Numbered from the stretch's first letter, positions 45,418-54,058 are shown. The stretch: 64,000 nucleotides of DNA from Candidatus Pelagibacter communis (GCF_001179985.1 NZ_CVSI01000073.1:1-64000), one strand, 5' to 3'. Notes: generated from the sequence alone by a model not told the origin. Program-made: numbers and translations.

Positions 45418-45514
45418 TCTTGGATTATTTTTTTTTATAAATTGGGGTTTAATTTTTTTTTGAATCCATATTAATAAGTTGTATTATAGACATATAGATA
45501 TCAAGTTTACGGTT

Positions 45515-46738
45515 ATGTTAATAGATAAAACTAATACCTCACTCAATAAAACTTTGTTATTTTTGGTAGTTTATATTTTTTTTATGATACCAAATTCATT
45601 TGGTAAAAAAAATATAGAGATTAAAGTAGGTATCTTGCTAGGTTTTACTGGTGCAGTTGAAAGTTTAACACCTTCTATGGCAGACTCAGCAGAATTAGCT
45701 TTTAATGAAGTAGTCAATAATAAAGATAAGTTCAATGAAATTACTTTTAAAGTAATAAGAGCAGACACAACTTGTAACAATATAAAATTAGCAAAAAATG
45801 CTGCTAAAAAAATTATTGATGATGGTGCTAGTGCAATAATAGGTGCAGCATGTCCTAATATGACAATTGATATTGCAAAAGAGTTATCAATACCAGAGAA
45901 AATATTGATGATTTCTCCAGCCGATACATCAAATGAGTTAATTCAATTAGAAGACAATGGTTTTATTTTTAGAACGACACCTCCTAAAATTAGAGGAAGT
46001 CAAATATTAGCTGATATTACAAAAGATAGAGGAATTAGAAAGTTAGCTATTTCTTATAGCGGTGATAAGGATTATAAAAATTTTGCTGAGTTTTACAGAA
46101 ATACGTTAGATAAAAATAATATAAAGACCACAATTATGTTGCCACATGATAAGAATACTAACGATTATTCAAAACATATTTCTGCTTTAAGTGCTGCTGG
46201 AGGTGATGCATTAGCGGTGATAAGTGATTTAAATTTAGGAGGAGATCAAATTATAAAATCTATATTGGATACGGGCATGTTCGAGATATTTATCTTAAAT
46301 GAGAGCATGATAGAACAAAATTTGATTGATGATTTTAAAAAAAAAGATTTAAAAAAATCTTTTGGGTATGTTCAAGGACTATCAAATTTGGGTTCTGAAA
46401 AATTTATTAATTTAGCACAAAAATCTGGGGTTGATCCATCTAGTCCATATACAGGTGAGTCTTATGATGCTGCAGCAATTATAATATTATCAAATTTTGC
46501 AAAATTATTTTCAAATTATAATTCTATAAACAACGCTATTTACTCTGTAGCAAACAAACCAGGTGTTAAGATTTATCCGGGTGAGATCAATAAAGCAATA
46601 AGGATACTTCGTGATGGTAAATCAATTAATTATGAAGGAGCCACAAATGTAGAATTTGATAAGTTTGGTGATACTTTTGGCTCATTTGTAGAAGTTGATT
46701 TAAAAAAAGGAAAATTAAAAAGCAAAAAACTCAGATAA
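45515..46738 (+). CDS. Periplasmic binding protein of the branched-chain amino acid (LivJ) type
   Basis: The frame opens at a TTG (45479), but the ATG at 45515 is preferred, giving 407 residues and a compact signal peptide (ending NSFG). The mature protein is a type 1 periplasmic binding fold: VGILLGFTGAVESLTPSMAD, GASAIIGAACPNMTIDIAKE, FRTTPPKIRGSQILADI and PYTGESYDAAAIIILSNFAK. Members bind amino acids, amides or urea. No permease or ATPase of the Liv type lies in the window, so it either works with a distant transporter or senses a ligand. Confidence 0.8.
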   Translation: MLIDKTNTSLNKTLLFLVVYIFFMIPNSFGKKNIEIKVGILLGFTGAVESLTPSMADSAELAFNEVVNNKDKFNEITFKVIRADTTCNNIKLAKNAAKKIIDDGASAIIGAACPNMTIDIAKELSIPEKILMISPADTSNELIQLEDNGFIFRTTPPKIRGSQILADITKDRGIRKLAISYSGDKDYKNFAEFYRNTLDKNNIKTTIMLPHDKNTNDYSKHISALSAAGGDALAVISDLNLGGDQIIKSILDTGMFEIFILNESMIEQNLIDDFKKKDLKKSFGYVQGLSNLGSEKFINLAQKSGVDPSSPYTGESYDAAAIIILSNFAKLFSNYNSINNAIYSVANKPGVKIYPGEINKAIRILRDGKSINYEGATNVEFDKFGDTFGSFVEVDLKKGKLKSKKLR

Positions 46739-46740
46739 AT

Positions 46741-47517
46741 TTAATAACTATATTTTTTTGAAGGATATTTATTTTTTTTTACATCTCTACTAAAATTTTT
46801 AATGGCTAACTTAATATGTTTTCTAATATTTTGGTAACTTTTTACAAATTTTATTGTTGTTAAATTTAACCCAATTAAGTCGTCTGTTACTAAAACTTGT
46901 CCATCGCAATTAACGGAGGAGCCAATTCCAATGGTTGGGATTTTTAAGTTTTGAGTAATTTTTTTTGCTAATTTTGTTTCAATACACTCTAATACAATTG
47001 AAAAAACACCACTTCTTTGAAGTAATTGAGAATCTGTTAATAGATTTTTTTTCTCAAAACTTGTTTTTCCTTTATATCTAAATTTTCCTTTCTGAGTTTG
47101 GGGCAAAATTCCTAAATGACCCATAACATTTATTCTATTTTTCCTTAAATATTCAATAATATTAATTATTTTTTTTCCTCCCTCTAGTTTGACCGCATCT
47201 GCTTTTGTATATTTAATTATTTTTTTTGCATTCTTTAAGGCCTCTTTTTTATTTCTGTAAGTGTTGTATGGCATATCTACTACCATCAAACTTTTTTTAA
47301 CACCTCTTCTTACACTTTTTGAGTGCTCAATCATCATGTCAAGATTTACTTTCTTTGTTGTGTCAAAAGAATATAAAACTGAACCCAATGAATCACCCAC
47401 TAAAATTATGTCTGTATATTCATCTAAAATTTCAGCAAAATTTTTTGAATAAGAAGTTAAACAAATAATTTTTGTTTTATTTTTTTTTAATAAAATTTTT
47501 TTAATTTTAGCGTTCAT
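46741..47517 (-). CDS. panB: 3-methyl-2-oxobutanoate hydroxymethyltransferase
   Basis: A 258-residue enzyme that adds a hydroxymethyl group from methylene-THF to ketoisovalerate, the first step to pantothenate. ICLTSYSKNFAEILDEYTDI, ILVGDSLGSVLYSFDTT, VVDMPYNTY, AVKLEGG, GHLGILPQTQ and IPTIGIGSSVNCDGQVLVTDD are the family signatures. No panC, panD or panE is in the window. Its ATG overlaps the pxpC stop by four bases, an unusual partnership. Confidence 0.88.
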   Translation of the reverse strand: MNAKIKKILLKKNKTKIICLTSYSKNFAEILDEYTDIILVGDSLGSVLYSFDTTKKVNLDMMIEHSKSVRRGVKKSLMVVDMPYNTYRNKKEALKNAKKIIKYTKADAVKLEGGKKIINIIEYLRKNRINVMGHLGILPQTQKGKFRYKGKTSFEKKNLLTDSQLLQRSGVFSIVLECIETKLAKKITQNLKIPTIGIGSSVNCDGQVLVTDDLIGLNLTTIKFVKSYQNIRKHIKLAIKNFSRDVKKNKYPSKKYSY

Positions 47518-48461
47518 AATATTTTACTAAGAATATTGTTAGTCTCGATATTATATAATTTATATAAATTTTCAGCATCCTTTAAGTTAATCTCTTTAAA
47601 TTTTATTTTTGAACCTGGAGTTATTTGAACAAGTTTGTCATAATCTGCGCTTATAACCACACCTAGCTTAGGATAACCACCAAGTGTACCGTGATCTGAT
47701 AGCATTATGATTGGTTTTCCATCAGGTGGTATTTGAATAGTTCCTTTAACTAAACCCTCGGATTTAATATTTGTTTTTTTGATATTTTTTAATTTAGTAC
47801 CTTCTAATCTCATGCCCATTCTATCTGTAAATTTTGTTACCTCAAAGTCTTTAGAAAAAAAATCCTTAATTGACTGTTCTGAAAAATAATCAAAATTCGT
47901 TCCTTTAATTACTCTTATAAATTCTATCTTGGAATTTATAAAATCTAATCTTTTATTTGATAATTGATTTGGCTCGTTAAGTTTTATATCCTGACCGTCA
48001 ATTAATTTATTACCGTTGTTTGGTCCAATCTGTGCTCTAATAGTAGTAGAGAAACTATCCCAAACTTTGTCCAACTTAAAACCTCCGCTTACAGAAAAAT
48101 AACCATAAACAGACTTGTTTGTTGAACAAATATCTATTGTATCCCCTTCATCTAGCTCAATAGTTCTGTAACATTCACCTTTATTTTGAGAATTATTGTT
48201 TTTTATAATTCTGAAATTAACATCTCCAGTAACCACAATATTTCTTTTTTTACCAAAATATTTTAATGAAGGACCTTGATAAGCAAATTCAAGAACTGGA
48301 TTATTTTTATTATTATCAATTAGTTTATTTGCAATTAAATAATTTCTCTTGTCCATAGCTCCACTAAAAGGTAAACCTATATGATATAAGTTTTTTCTTC
48401 CTAGATCTTGAAAAGTTGAATTTAAACCTCCTCTTGCCACGTGAAAATAATCATTTTTCAT
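47514..48461 (-). CDS. pxpC: 5-oxoprolinase subunit C
   Basis: A 315-residue protein of the PxpC/KipA (carboxyltransferase C-like) family, which with PxpA and PxpB hydrolyses 5-oxoproline to glutamate using ATP. VARGGLNSTFQDLGRKNLYH opens the family. PFSGAMDKRNYLIAN, SDHGTLGGYPKLGVVISADY and the C-terminal QITPGSKIKFKEI are in order. It overlaps pxpB by 11 bases and panB by four. Confidence 0.88.
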   Translation of the reverse strand: MKNDYFHVARGGLNSTFQDLGRKNLYHIGLPFSGAMDKRNYLIANKLIDNNKNNPVLEFAYQGPSLKYFGKKRNIVVTGDVNFRIIKNNNSQNKGECYRTIELDEGDTIDICSTNKSVYGYFSVSGGFKLDKVWDSFSTTIRAQIGPNNGNKLIDGQDIKLNEPNQLSNKRLDFINSKIEFIRVIKGTNFDYFSEQSIKDFFSKDFEVTKFTDRMGMRLEGTKLKNIKKTNIKSEGLVKGTIQIPPDGKPIIMLSDHGTLGGYPKLGVVISADYDKLVQITPGSKIKFKEINLKDAENLYKLYNIETNNILSKIL

Positions 48462-49128
48462 AAATTTTTAGATATTCTTTTTTTGTAATTTCATAAAAAA
48501 TAACCTCATCGCCAGGACTAATTAAATTTGGTGTCTTCTGTGTCGTTGTATTAAAAATAGTTATTGGAGTATTTCCAATTATGTTCCAACCTCCCGGACT
48601 TTCAAAGGTATATATATTACAGAATTGTTCTGTTAAACCAACTGAACCTCTTGGAACTTTTACTCTTGGAGTTTCTAATCTCTCTAGTTGAATCTTATCA
48701 TCGGTATCTCCTAGAAACGGCATACCTGCAACAAACCCTGTCATATAACAAAAATATTTTCTCTTTAAAAACAAATCAATTATTTCCCTTTTTGATTTTT
48801 TTAATCTTTTTTCAAGCCTATCTATATCTAATGAAAAATCGTTATGAAAACACGTGGGAATTCTGATTTTTTTAAACTCACTTTCTATTTTATCTTCAAC
48901 ATCTAAATCTAATATTTCTTGTTTTAAATTATGATAAGAAGTTTCATTAATGTCAAAAGTAATAACTAGTTTGTTATATGATGGAGATAAATTTGTTATT
49001 CCTTTAAAATTTTTTTTTCTTAAGGTCATAAAATATTTGATGACTTTTGAATTTATCTCCTTATTAACCTCGGTTCCAAAATCACAATAAATCGCTGCGT
49101 CACCAAGATTGGCTATATTTTTAATCAT
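48451..49128 (-). CDS. pxpB: 5-oxoprolinase subunit B
   Basis: A 225-residue PxpB/KipI-family protein. NLGDAAIYCDFGTEVNKEIN is the N-terminal signature, RKYFCYMTGFVAGMPFLGDT the central one, and VPRGSVGLTEQFCNIYTFES plus PGGWNIIGNTP the C-terminal one. It starts the pxpB-pxpC-panB unit. Its ATG is three bases from the first possible ATG of divergent pxpA, so its promoter must lie inside pxpA coding sequence or the two promoters overlap. Confidence 0.88.
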   Translation of the reverse strand: MIKNIANLGDAAIYCDFGTEVNKEINSKVIKYFMTLRKKNFKGITNLSPSYNKLVITFDINETSYHNLKQEILDLDVEDKIESEFKKIRIPTCFHNDFSLDIDRLEKRLKKSKREIIDLFLKRKYFCYMTGFVAGMPFLGDTDDKIQLERLETPRVKVPRGSVGLTEQFCNIYTFESPGGWNIIGNTPITIFNTTTQKTPNLISPGDEVIFYEITKKEYLKIYEK

Positions 49129-49131
49129 ACA

Positions 49132-49932
49132 ATGTTATACTTCATGAAATATTTTATGGAAATTAATATTAATTGTGATTTAGGTGAAAAATCTGAGCTT
49201 CACTCTACAAAGCATGATCCAGATTTATTAAAAATTATTAATTCAGCAAATATTGCTTGTGGTTTTCATGCGGGTGATGAGCAATCAATGAAGAATACAA
49301 TTGAAATTTCAAAAAAAAATAATGTTAGTATCGGCGCACATCCCTCATTTAATGATCGTAAAAACTTTGGGAGAAAAAGACATTATTTACCTGAGGATAA
49401 AATAAAAAAACTTATAATAGACCAATATGAGATATTAGAATGCATTGCTGAAAAACTTGGTACAAAAGTTACACATATCAAGCCCCACGGAGCTTTAAAT
49501 AATATGGCATGCGAGGATCTAGATTTATCTAAAATATTAGCAAAAACAATTTTTGATATTGATAAAAATTTAATTTATTTAGTACCAACCGGATCAAAGA
49601 TGGAAGAAGCAGCTAGAAATTTTGATATGAAAATAGCTTGTGAAATATTTGCAGACAGAAATTATGAAGATGATGGGAATTTGGTCTCCAGAAATAAGGC
49701 AGATGCTATTATAACTAATCCTGAAAGATGTAAAAAACATGTTCTTAATATGATTGAAAACCAATCCCTAATTTGCATGTCTGGAAAAAAAATTAGATGT
49801 GAAATAGACTCTGTTTGTATCCATGGTGATAATATAGGATCTTTAGAAACTGCGAGGGAAGTTAAAAAAGTTCTTGAAGATAATAATATATGTCTTAAAC
49901 CTTTAAATAATTTAAAAAAATTTAGTAAATAA
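49132..49932 (+). CDS. pxpA: 5-oxoprolinase subunit A
   Basis: A LamB/YcsF-family protein of 266 residues from the first ATG. The family usually begins with the strand equivalent to MEININCDLGE, which here is the third Met (ATG 49156, giving 258 residues), so that start is more likely. Signatures are INSANIACGFHAGDEQSMKN, IGAHPSFNDRKNFGR, THIKPHGALNNMA and CEIFADRNYEDDGNLVSR. PxpA supplies the hydrolytic subunit. It is split from pxpBC by divergence, while in many genomes the three lie in one operon. Confidence 0.88.
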   Translation: MLYFMKYFMEININCDLGEKSELHSTKHDPDLLKIINSANIACGFHAGDEQSMKNTIEISKKNNVSIGAHPSFNDRKNFGRKRHYLPEDKIKKLIIDQYEILECIAEKLGTKVTHIKPHGALNNMACEDLDLSKILAKTIFDIDKNLIYLVPTGSKMEEAARNFDMKIACEIFADRNYEDDGNLVSRNKADAIITNPERCKKHVLNMIENQSLICMSGKKIRCEIDSVCIHGDNIGSLETAREVKKVLEDNNICLKPLNNLKKFSK

Positions 49933-49933
49933 A

Positions 49934-50440
49934 ATGAAAAAAATTTTATTAATATTCATATTAATATTGCAAACTTCGTTGGCATATTCTGCGGGCGTGG
50001 GTAGTAAAGATGCTAAAGACACCGCCAGTACAGGTGTCGAGCCTGCTACCAAATTTGATATTGGAAAAAAATGGATTTCTAAAGGAAAAAAATTTGAGAA
50101 GAAAAAAAAACAAGCTAAAGCAAAAAATGCTTATGAAAAAGCTATAAAAAGTCTTCTTGAAGCTAATTCAAAAAATCCAAGTGATCCCGACATTTTAAAT
50201 CTTTTAGGTTTTTCTCATAGAAAAATTGGAGATTATGAAAATGCTGAAATATACTACTCAATGGGATTGGAAATTGATCCTAAGCATGTAGGTATAAATG
50301 AATATATGGGAGAATTATTTGTTGCAACGAATAGAATGGATGAAGCAAAAAAAAGATTGGCAGTTTTAGAAAAGTGTAATTGTAAAGAGTATAACGAACT
50401 TAAACAAGTAATTGAGGGTACTAAACAGTCAAAATATTAG
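49934..50440 (+). CDS. Secreted TPR protein
   Basis: A 168-residue protein with a signal peptide (residues 1-20, ending LAYSA) followed by a lysine-rich helical region and TPR repeats: KAKNAYEKAIKSLLEANSKN, PDILNLLGFSHRKIGDYENA with EIYYSMGLEIDP, and VGINEYMGELFVATNRMDEA. The end has a CNC pair. It likely acts as a periplasmic protein-protein adaptor. It starts one base after pxpA, so it is probably co-transcribed; no functional link is evident. Confidence 0.75.
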   Translation: MKKILLIFILILQTSLAYSAGVGSKDAKDTASTGVEPATKFDIGKKWISKGKKFEKKKKQAKAKNAYEKAIKSLLEANSKNPSDPDILNLLGFSHRKIGDYENAEIYYSMGLEIDPKHVGINEYMGELFVATNRMDEAKKRLAVLEKCNCKEYNELKQVIEGTKQSKY

Positions 50441-50501
50441 TTAATACTTTTAATCAATTAATTGAAAAATCTAAATATTAAATTATTATCTAAAAATTTA
50501 A

Positions 50502-51128
50502 ATGGAACAATCACTATTTATTGAACAATCTTTAATACTTTTACAAATAATATTTATCGATATTATTTTGGCTGCTGATAATGCAATAATAATTGGATTA
50601 ATTGCTGCTAATTTTGTTCCAAAACATAGAAAGCAAATTATACTTTGGGGCGTAGCAGGTGCATTAATTTTTAAAGTTATTTTTGCAATTTTTGCAACTT
50701 ATTTATTTAAGTTTTATTTTATAAAAATTTTAGGTGGGTTGCTTTTAATTTGGATAGTATATGATTTACGAAAAGATTTGTTTGAAATCAAGAAAGTGAA
50801 ATCGCCAACAAAAATTTCAAAAGAACCCTCTTACATACAGAGTGTTTACAAAGTTTTGTTTGCTGACATAACAATTAGTTTTGATAATGTAATTGGTGTA
50901 GTTGGTGCATCAAAGGGATATTTTGGTTTTATGATTTTTGGTTTGGTTTTATCAGTAATTTTAACTGGTGCTTTAGCAACATATCTTGCAAACTATATTC
51001 AAAAACACTTATGGATTGCTTATGTAGGTTTAGCTTTTATTTTAATTGTTGCAATTCAACTTATTATTGGCGGTCTTGTAGACTTAGAAATTTTAAGAGT
51101 AACTGATGAATTTAAGAAATATTTTTAA
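50502..51128 (+). CDS. TerC-family integral membrane protein
   Basis: A 208-residue membrane protein with about seven helices. The two TerC signatures are present: FIDIILAADNAIIIGLIAAN near the N-terminus and DITISFDNVIGVVGASKGYF in the second half, each with the conserved Asp-Asn pair thought to bind a metal. Relatives (YjbE, YkoY, Alx) export manganese or supply metals to exported proteins. Length matches the YjbE branch. The metal specificity here is unknown. Confidence 0.85.
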   Translation: MEQSLFIEQSLILLQIIFIDIILAADNAIIIGLIAANFVPKHRKQIILWGVAGALIFKVIFAIFATYLFKFYFIKILGGLLLIWIVYDLRKDLFEIKKVKSPTKISKEPSYIQSVYKVLFADITISFDNVIGVVGASKGYFGFMIFGLVLSVILTGALATYLANYIQKHLWIAYVGLAFILIVAIQLIIGGLVDLEILRVTDEFKKYF

Positions 51129-51175
51129 GTATTCAAATAATCTCTCAAACATCCTATAATCGTAAGTAATAAAAT

Positions 51176-51868
51176 ATGAAAAAGTTGTTAATCATTATAG
51201 TATTAATTTTTTCAACACAATTAGTACAAGGTCAAGAATGTAATTTAAATCCAGAACGAGGGAGTAAAAATTATATTATTGGCTATGGATCCTTAATGGA
51301 TAAAGAGTCTAGAATTAGAACAAATAAATCAGCATTTGTAGTGAAACCTATTTTAATTAAAGGCTTTGAAAGAACTTGGGGCCTTCAAGGGAGGATGTAC
51401 AAAATTACTTTTTTAACAATTATTAAAAAAGAAAACTCAGCTGTTAATGCAGTTTATTACCCGGTTTCGATAAAGGACTTGAATAAGACAGATAGGAGAG
51501 AGAGTGGTTATTGTAGAGTAAAAGTTGAAGGTAAAGACTTAAGTTTCTATGGGAAAAAAATAAAAACAAAAAATAAAAACTTTTGGGTTTATGCAGCTAA
51601 TCCTGGAAAAATAAAAAAACCAAGTAACACTCATCCAATTGTTCAATCATATGTCGATTTATTTATAGGTGGTTGTTTTCAGATTAAGGAGAGATATAAC
51701 ATTAACGAATTTCCAAAACAGTGTGTAGAAACAACTACTGAATGGTCAAATCACTGGGTAAATGATAGAGTGCATGCTAGAAGACCGTTTCTAGTACCAA
51801 ATTTTTATAAAATAGATAATCTTTTATCAAATTACTTTGATTACTATTTAAATAATAAATACCAATAA
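51176..51868 (+). CDS. Secreted gamma-glutamylcyclotransferase-like protein
   Basis: A 230-residue protein with a signal peptide (residues 1-19, ending LVQG). YIIGYGSLMDKESRIRTN is the family's substrate-loop motif (YGSL), and DRRESGYCRVKVEG places a Glu where the catalytic acid of GGCT/AIG2-like proteins falls. NFWVYAANPGKIKKPSNTHP and VQSYVDLFIGGCFQI follow. The family releases 5-oxoproline from gamma-glutamyl compounds. A periplasmic location is unusual and suggests action on external or exported gamma-glutamyl peptides. The nearby pxpABC genes can consume the product. Confidence 0.7.
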   Translation: MKKLLIIIVLIFSTQLVQGQECNLNPERGSKNYIIGYGSLMDKESRIRTNKSAFVVKPILIKGFERTWGLQGRMYKITFLTIIKKENSAVNAVYYPVSIKDLNKTDRRESGYCRVKVEGKDLSFYGKKIKTKNKNFWVYAANPGKIKKPSNTHPIVQSYVDLFIGGCFQIKERYNINEFPKQCVETTTEWSNHWVNDRVHARRPFLVPNFYKIDNLLSNYFDYYLNNKYQ

Positions 51869-52504
51869 TCACATTTTATACTCAAAATTTTGTGAAGTTT
51901 CATTAACTCCAATCTCAATAGCTCCATTGCTCAAATGAAATTTCCTAGCCATATCAGTAAGTGGTGAGAGTGTTACTAGTCTGTTTAAATGATTTGTTTT
52001 TTTTATTTTTTTGAAAACTTCTTTTACAATTAATCTTCCACCACCTCTTTTTTTTGACCAAACAGTGTATGCAATGGCAATTTGGCCTACTTTAAAATCT
52101 CTATTTATACTCTGTAAATAAGCATCTTTGCTCATCATATCTAATTCTTCTACAGTTTTTGGAATACTATTTGTAAATGCAAAACACATTACTGCGTGTA
52201 TCTCATCTTGATACTTTACTCCGTATATTTTTCGGCCAAAACTTGTTCTAAATTCATTATCTAGTTCTGGTCGTACCGGATCCTCAGTAGTATTACAGTT
52301 TGGCAACTCTATAATTTCGGCACCTTTTACCCAGTCGAAGAAATTTTTTACTGATTTTCCAATATCAATTTTTTTATCTTTAATGGAAGAGTTAAATTTT
52401 TTAGATATAAGATCCTTTTTTTTTGTAATTGAACGTTTAAATATTTTGCTTTTTCTTTTTAAAGAAACTTTTATTTTTCTATTTAATTGTTTTTTTTTAG
52501 TCAT
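51869..52504 (-). CDS. GNAT-like protein with basic N-terminal tail
   Basis: A 211-residue soluble protein. Residues 1-50 are very lysine-rich (KKKQLNRKIKVSLKRKSK), which suggests nucleic-acid or membrane-surface binding. The rest has a GNAT-like order: RKIYGVKYQDEIHAVMCFAF, then QIAIAYTVWSKKRGGGRLIV in the place of the acetyl-CoA loop, and LVTLSPLTDMARKFHLSNGA near the end. The classic Q/RxxGxG/A motif is only approximated. It is the last gene after lysE and proC on this strand and ends one base from the convergent cyclotransferase gene. Confidence 0.5.
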   Translation of the reverse strand: MTKKKQLNRKIKVSLKRKSKIFKRSITKKKDLISKKFNSSIKDKKIDIGKSVKNFFDWVKGAEIIELPNCNTTEDPVRPELDNEFRTSFGRKIYGVKYQDEIHAVMCFAFTNSIPKTVEELDMMSKDAYLQSINRDFKVGQIAIAYTVWSKKRGGGRLIVKEVFKKIKKTNHLNRLVTLSPLTDMARKFHLSNGAIEIGVNETSQNFEYKM

Positions 52505-52529
52505 TTTTTAAATTATAAACTAAATTATA

Positions 52530-53306
52530 TTAATTAGATTGTGACTTATTTAACCTTTTTATTATTCTATTGGATGTTTTTTCAAGTAATCTATAAAAAC
52601 CAGCTTTTCGCAAATCTTTAACAGCTTGCTCATTTAAACCGCCTGGGGTTTGTGATTCTCTAACTAATTTTTTAAGATTTTTTTTATGATTAAAGGCATC
52701 CTCTGATAAAGCAAGGAATAGAGATGATATATATTTTTGTGCATTTTCTTTTTTTATTCCTCTCTTAATTAACCAATTTGATAACGAGTATAAGATTTCA
52801 TAAAAAGGAGCCATCATAGCAGAAGTGGTCCAAAAATTTAGTGACAACTTCTCATTGCTGATTTCAACTGTAGATCCTAATTTGTCAAAAAACTTTTTAA
52901 CCTTACTATTTGGTGGATAAATCGGTACAGGTCCTTTGCATAACGCAATTGGTGGTAATGGTATTGCTCTAACAATATTTGATTTTAATCCTGTAATTTT
53001 TTTTAATTGAGTTAAATTAATTGTTGAAATGAAACTAATTATCATCTTATTTTTATTGAATTTTAAACTATTTAAAATTTTATTTCCTACGGTTGGTGTT
53101 ACCGCAAGAAAGACCCAGTCAGATTTATTAATAATATCTTGATTATTTCTAATTATTTTAATTTTTTTGCTTTTATATTTTAAAATTCTTGAAATTTTTT
53201 TATTTCTTTCAGATACAAATATTTTTGAAATTTTTAATTTAGATTTAATTACACCTGTTACAACTGATTTTGTTATTTGTCCCGTTCCTATAAAACCTAA
53301 TTTCAT
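52530..53306 (-). CDS. proC: Pyrroline-5-carboxylate reductase-like protein
   Basis: A 258-residue NAD(P)-dependent reductase for the last step of proline synthesis. LGFIGTGQITKSVVTGVIKS is the NAD(P) motif. WVFLAVTPTVGNKILNSLKF, MIISFISTINLTQLKKITG and IVRAIPLPPIALCKGPVPIY follow ProC order, and LVRESQTPGGLNEQAVKDLR is the C-terminal signature (usually SPGGTT). The PGGLNEQA variant is seen in a ProC side branch, so the substrate may differ from P5C. It lies 18 bases after lysE. Confidence 0.78.
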   Translation of the reverse strand: MKLGFIGTGQITKSVVTGVIKSKLKISKIFVSERNKKISRILKYKSKKIKIIRNNQDIINKSDWVFLAVTPTVGNKILNSLKFNKNKMIISFISTINLTQLKKITGLKSNIVRAIPLPPIALCKGPVPIYPPNSKVKKFFDKLGSTVEISNEKLSLNFWTTSAMMAPFYEILYSLSNWLIKRGIKKENAQKYISSLFLALSEDAFNHKKNLKKLVRESQTPGGLNEQAVKDLRKAGFYRLLEKTSNRIIKRLNKSQSN

Positions 53307-53324
53307 AATAAATTAATATAGTTG

Positions 53325-53939
53325 TTAATAATTTTGTGTAAATCCAATAAAAATAGCAATTAAAATCAATACACACGCCGAAATTGAGCTTATTATTCTT
53401 GGATTTGCGTTTATCCAGTGTAAAAGTTTTTTAGCTAATATTGCGTAACCAATAAGTGAGATAAAATCTAAAATCATATAAGTGCTAATTAAAATTATAA
53501 ATTGAGAAATATAATTTTCATTAAAGTTTATAAACTGCGGAAAAATTAATGGAAAAAATATCCATGCTTTAGGACTAGTACCTGCTACAATAAATCCATC
53601 TTTAAAAAACGATATTAAAGTTTTTGATTTAATTGAAGTGTTACTAAAGTTTTTTGGCCTTGATTTATAAATATCATAAGAAAGATAGAATAAATAAAAT
53701 ACACCAAACCACTTTAAAATATTTAAAGTTTCAGCATTATCAGCAATAAAAGAATCTATAAAAAAAATTACGAGAGTAGCTTGTATTAAATTTGCGGTTA
53801 CATCACCTAAGGCAATCCAAATGCAATTTTTAGTACCATAATTCATTGCATAAGAAATGATAACAATTCTTGGAGTGCCAGGTGTTATAAATAAAAAAAA
53901 TATAATCTGTAAAAATAGAAAATAATCTAAGGGAAGCAT
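53325..53939 (-). CDS. LysE/RhtB-family exporter
   Basis: A 204-residue inner-membrane protein with about six helices. FLFITPGTPRIVIISYAMNY is the family signature near the N-terminus (usually TPGPN), and AGTSPKAWIFFPLIFPQFIN is the second. Members export amino acids such as lysine, threonine or homoserine. It precedes proC by 18 bases. Its leader (53940-54004) carries a compact RNA structure and no Shine-Dalgarno is visible, so expression may be set by that element. Confidence 0.8.
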   Translation of the reverse strand: MLPLDYFLFLQIIFFLFITPGTPRIVIISYAMNYGTKNCIWIALGDVTANLIQATLVIFFIDSFIADNAETLNILKWFGVFYLFYLSYDIYKSRPKNFSNTSIKSKTLISFFKDGFIVAGTSPKAWIFFPLIFPQFINFNENYISQFIILISTYMILDFISLIGYAILAKKLLHWINANPRIISSISACVLILIAIFIGFTQNY

Positions 53940-54004
53940 TGAGAGGATAGCCCTAAAAAACCGGGAGCTAAAGATGGCTAGATAGGACTATCTAAATATA
54001 ATAT
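53940..54004 (-). promoter_or_regulatory. Structured 5' leader upstream of the LysE-family gene, candidate regulatory RNA
   Basis: The minus-strand RNA begins with TAGATAG-TC-CTATCTA (53979-53994). Part of it, GATAGTCC (53985-53992), can instead pair over eight bases (one G-U) with GGGCTATC (53946-53953) just before the start codon. TAGCC/GGCTA offers a further competing stem. The segment is clearly richer in G and C than its surroundings. Two mutually exclusive folds, one near the initiation region, are what a translational switch needs. I cannot match it to a named riboswitch. Confidence 0.45.
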
Positions 54005-54034
54005 ATCATAGGTATTAAAAATTGCATTAATCAA
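54005..54034 (-). promoter_or_regulatory. Promoter of the LysE-family gene
   Basis: TTGATT (54029-54034) and TATGAT (54005-54010) on the minus strand with an 18-base spacer. Transcription would start near 53998, so the predicted RNA begins with the hairpin described at 53979-53994. Confidence 0.5.
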
Positions 54035-54058
54035 TTTTTTCTTATTTATTAATAATTT

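Noticed and set aside
53941-54000. A SAM-II/SAM-V riboswitch on the plus strand, suggested by GAGCTAAAGATGG
   Set aside because: The remaining conserved pieces and the required stem order are not found; the resemblance covers only a few bases.
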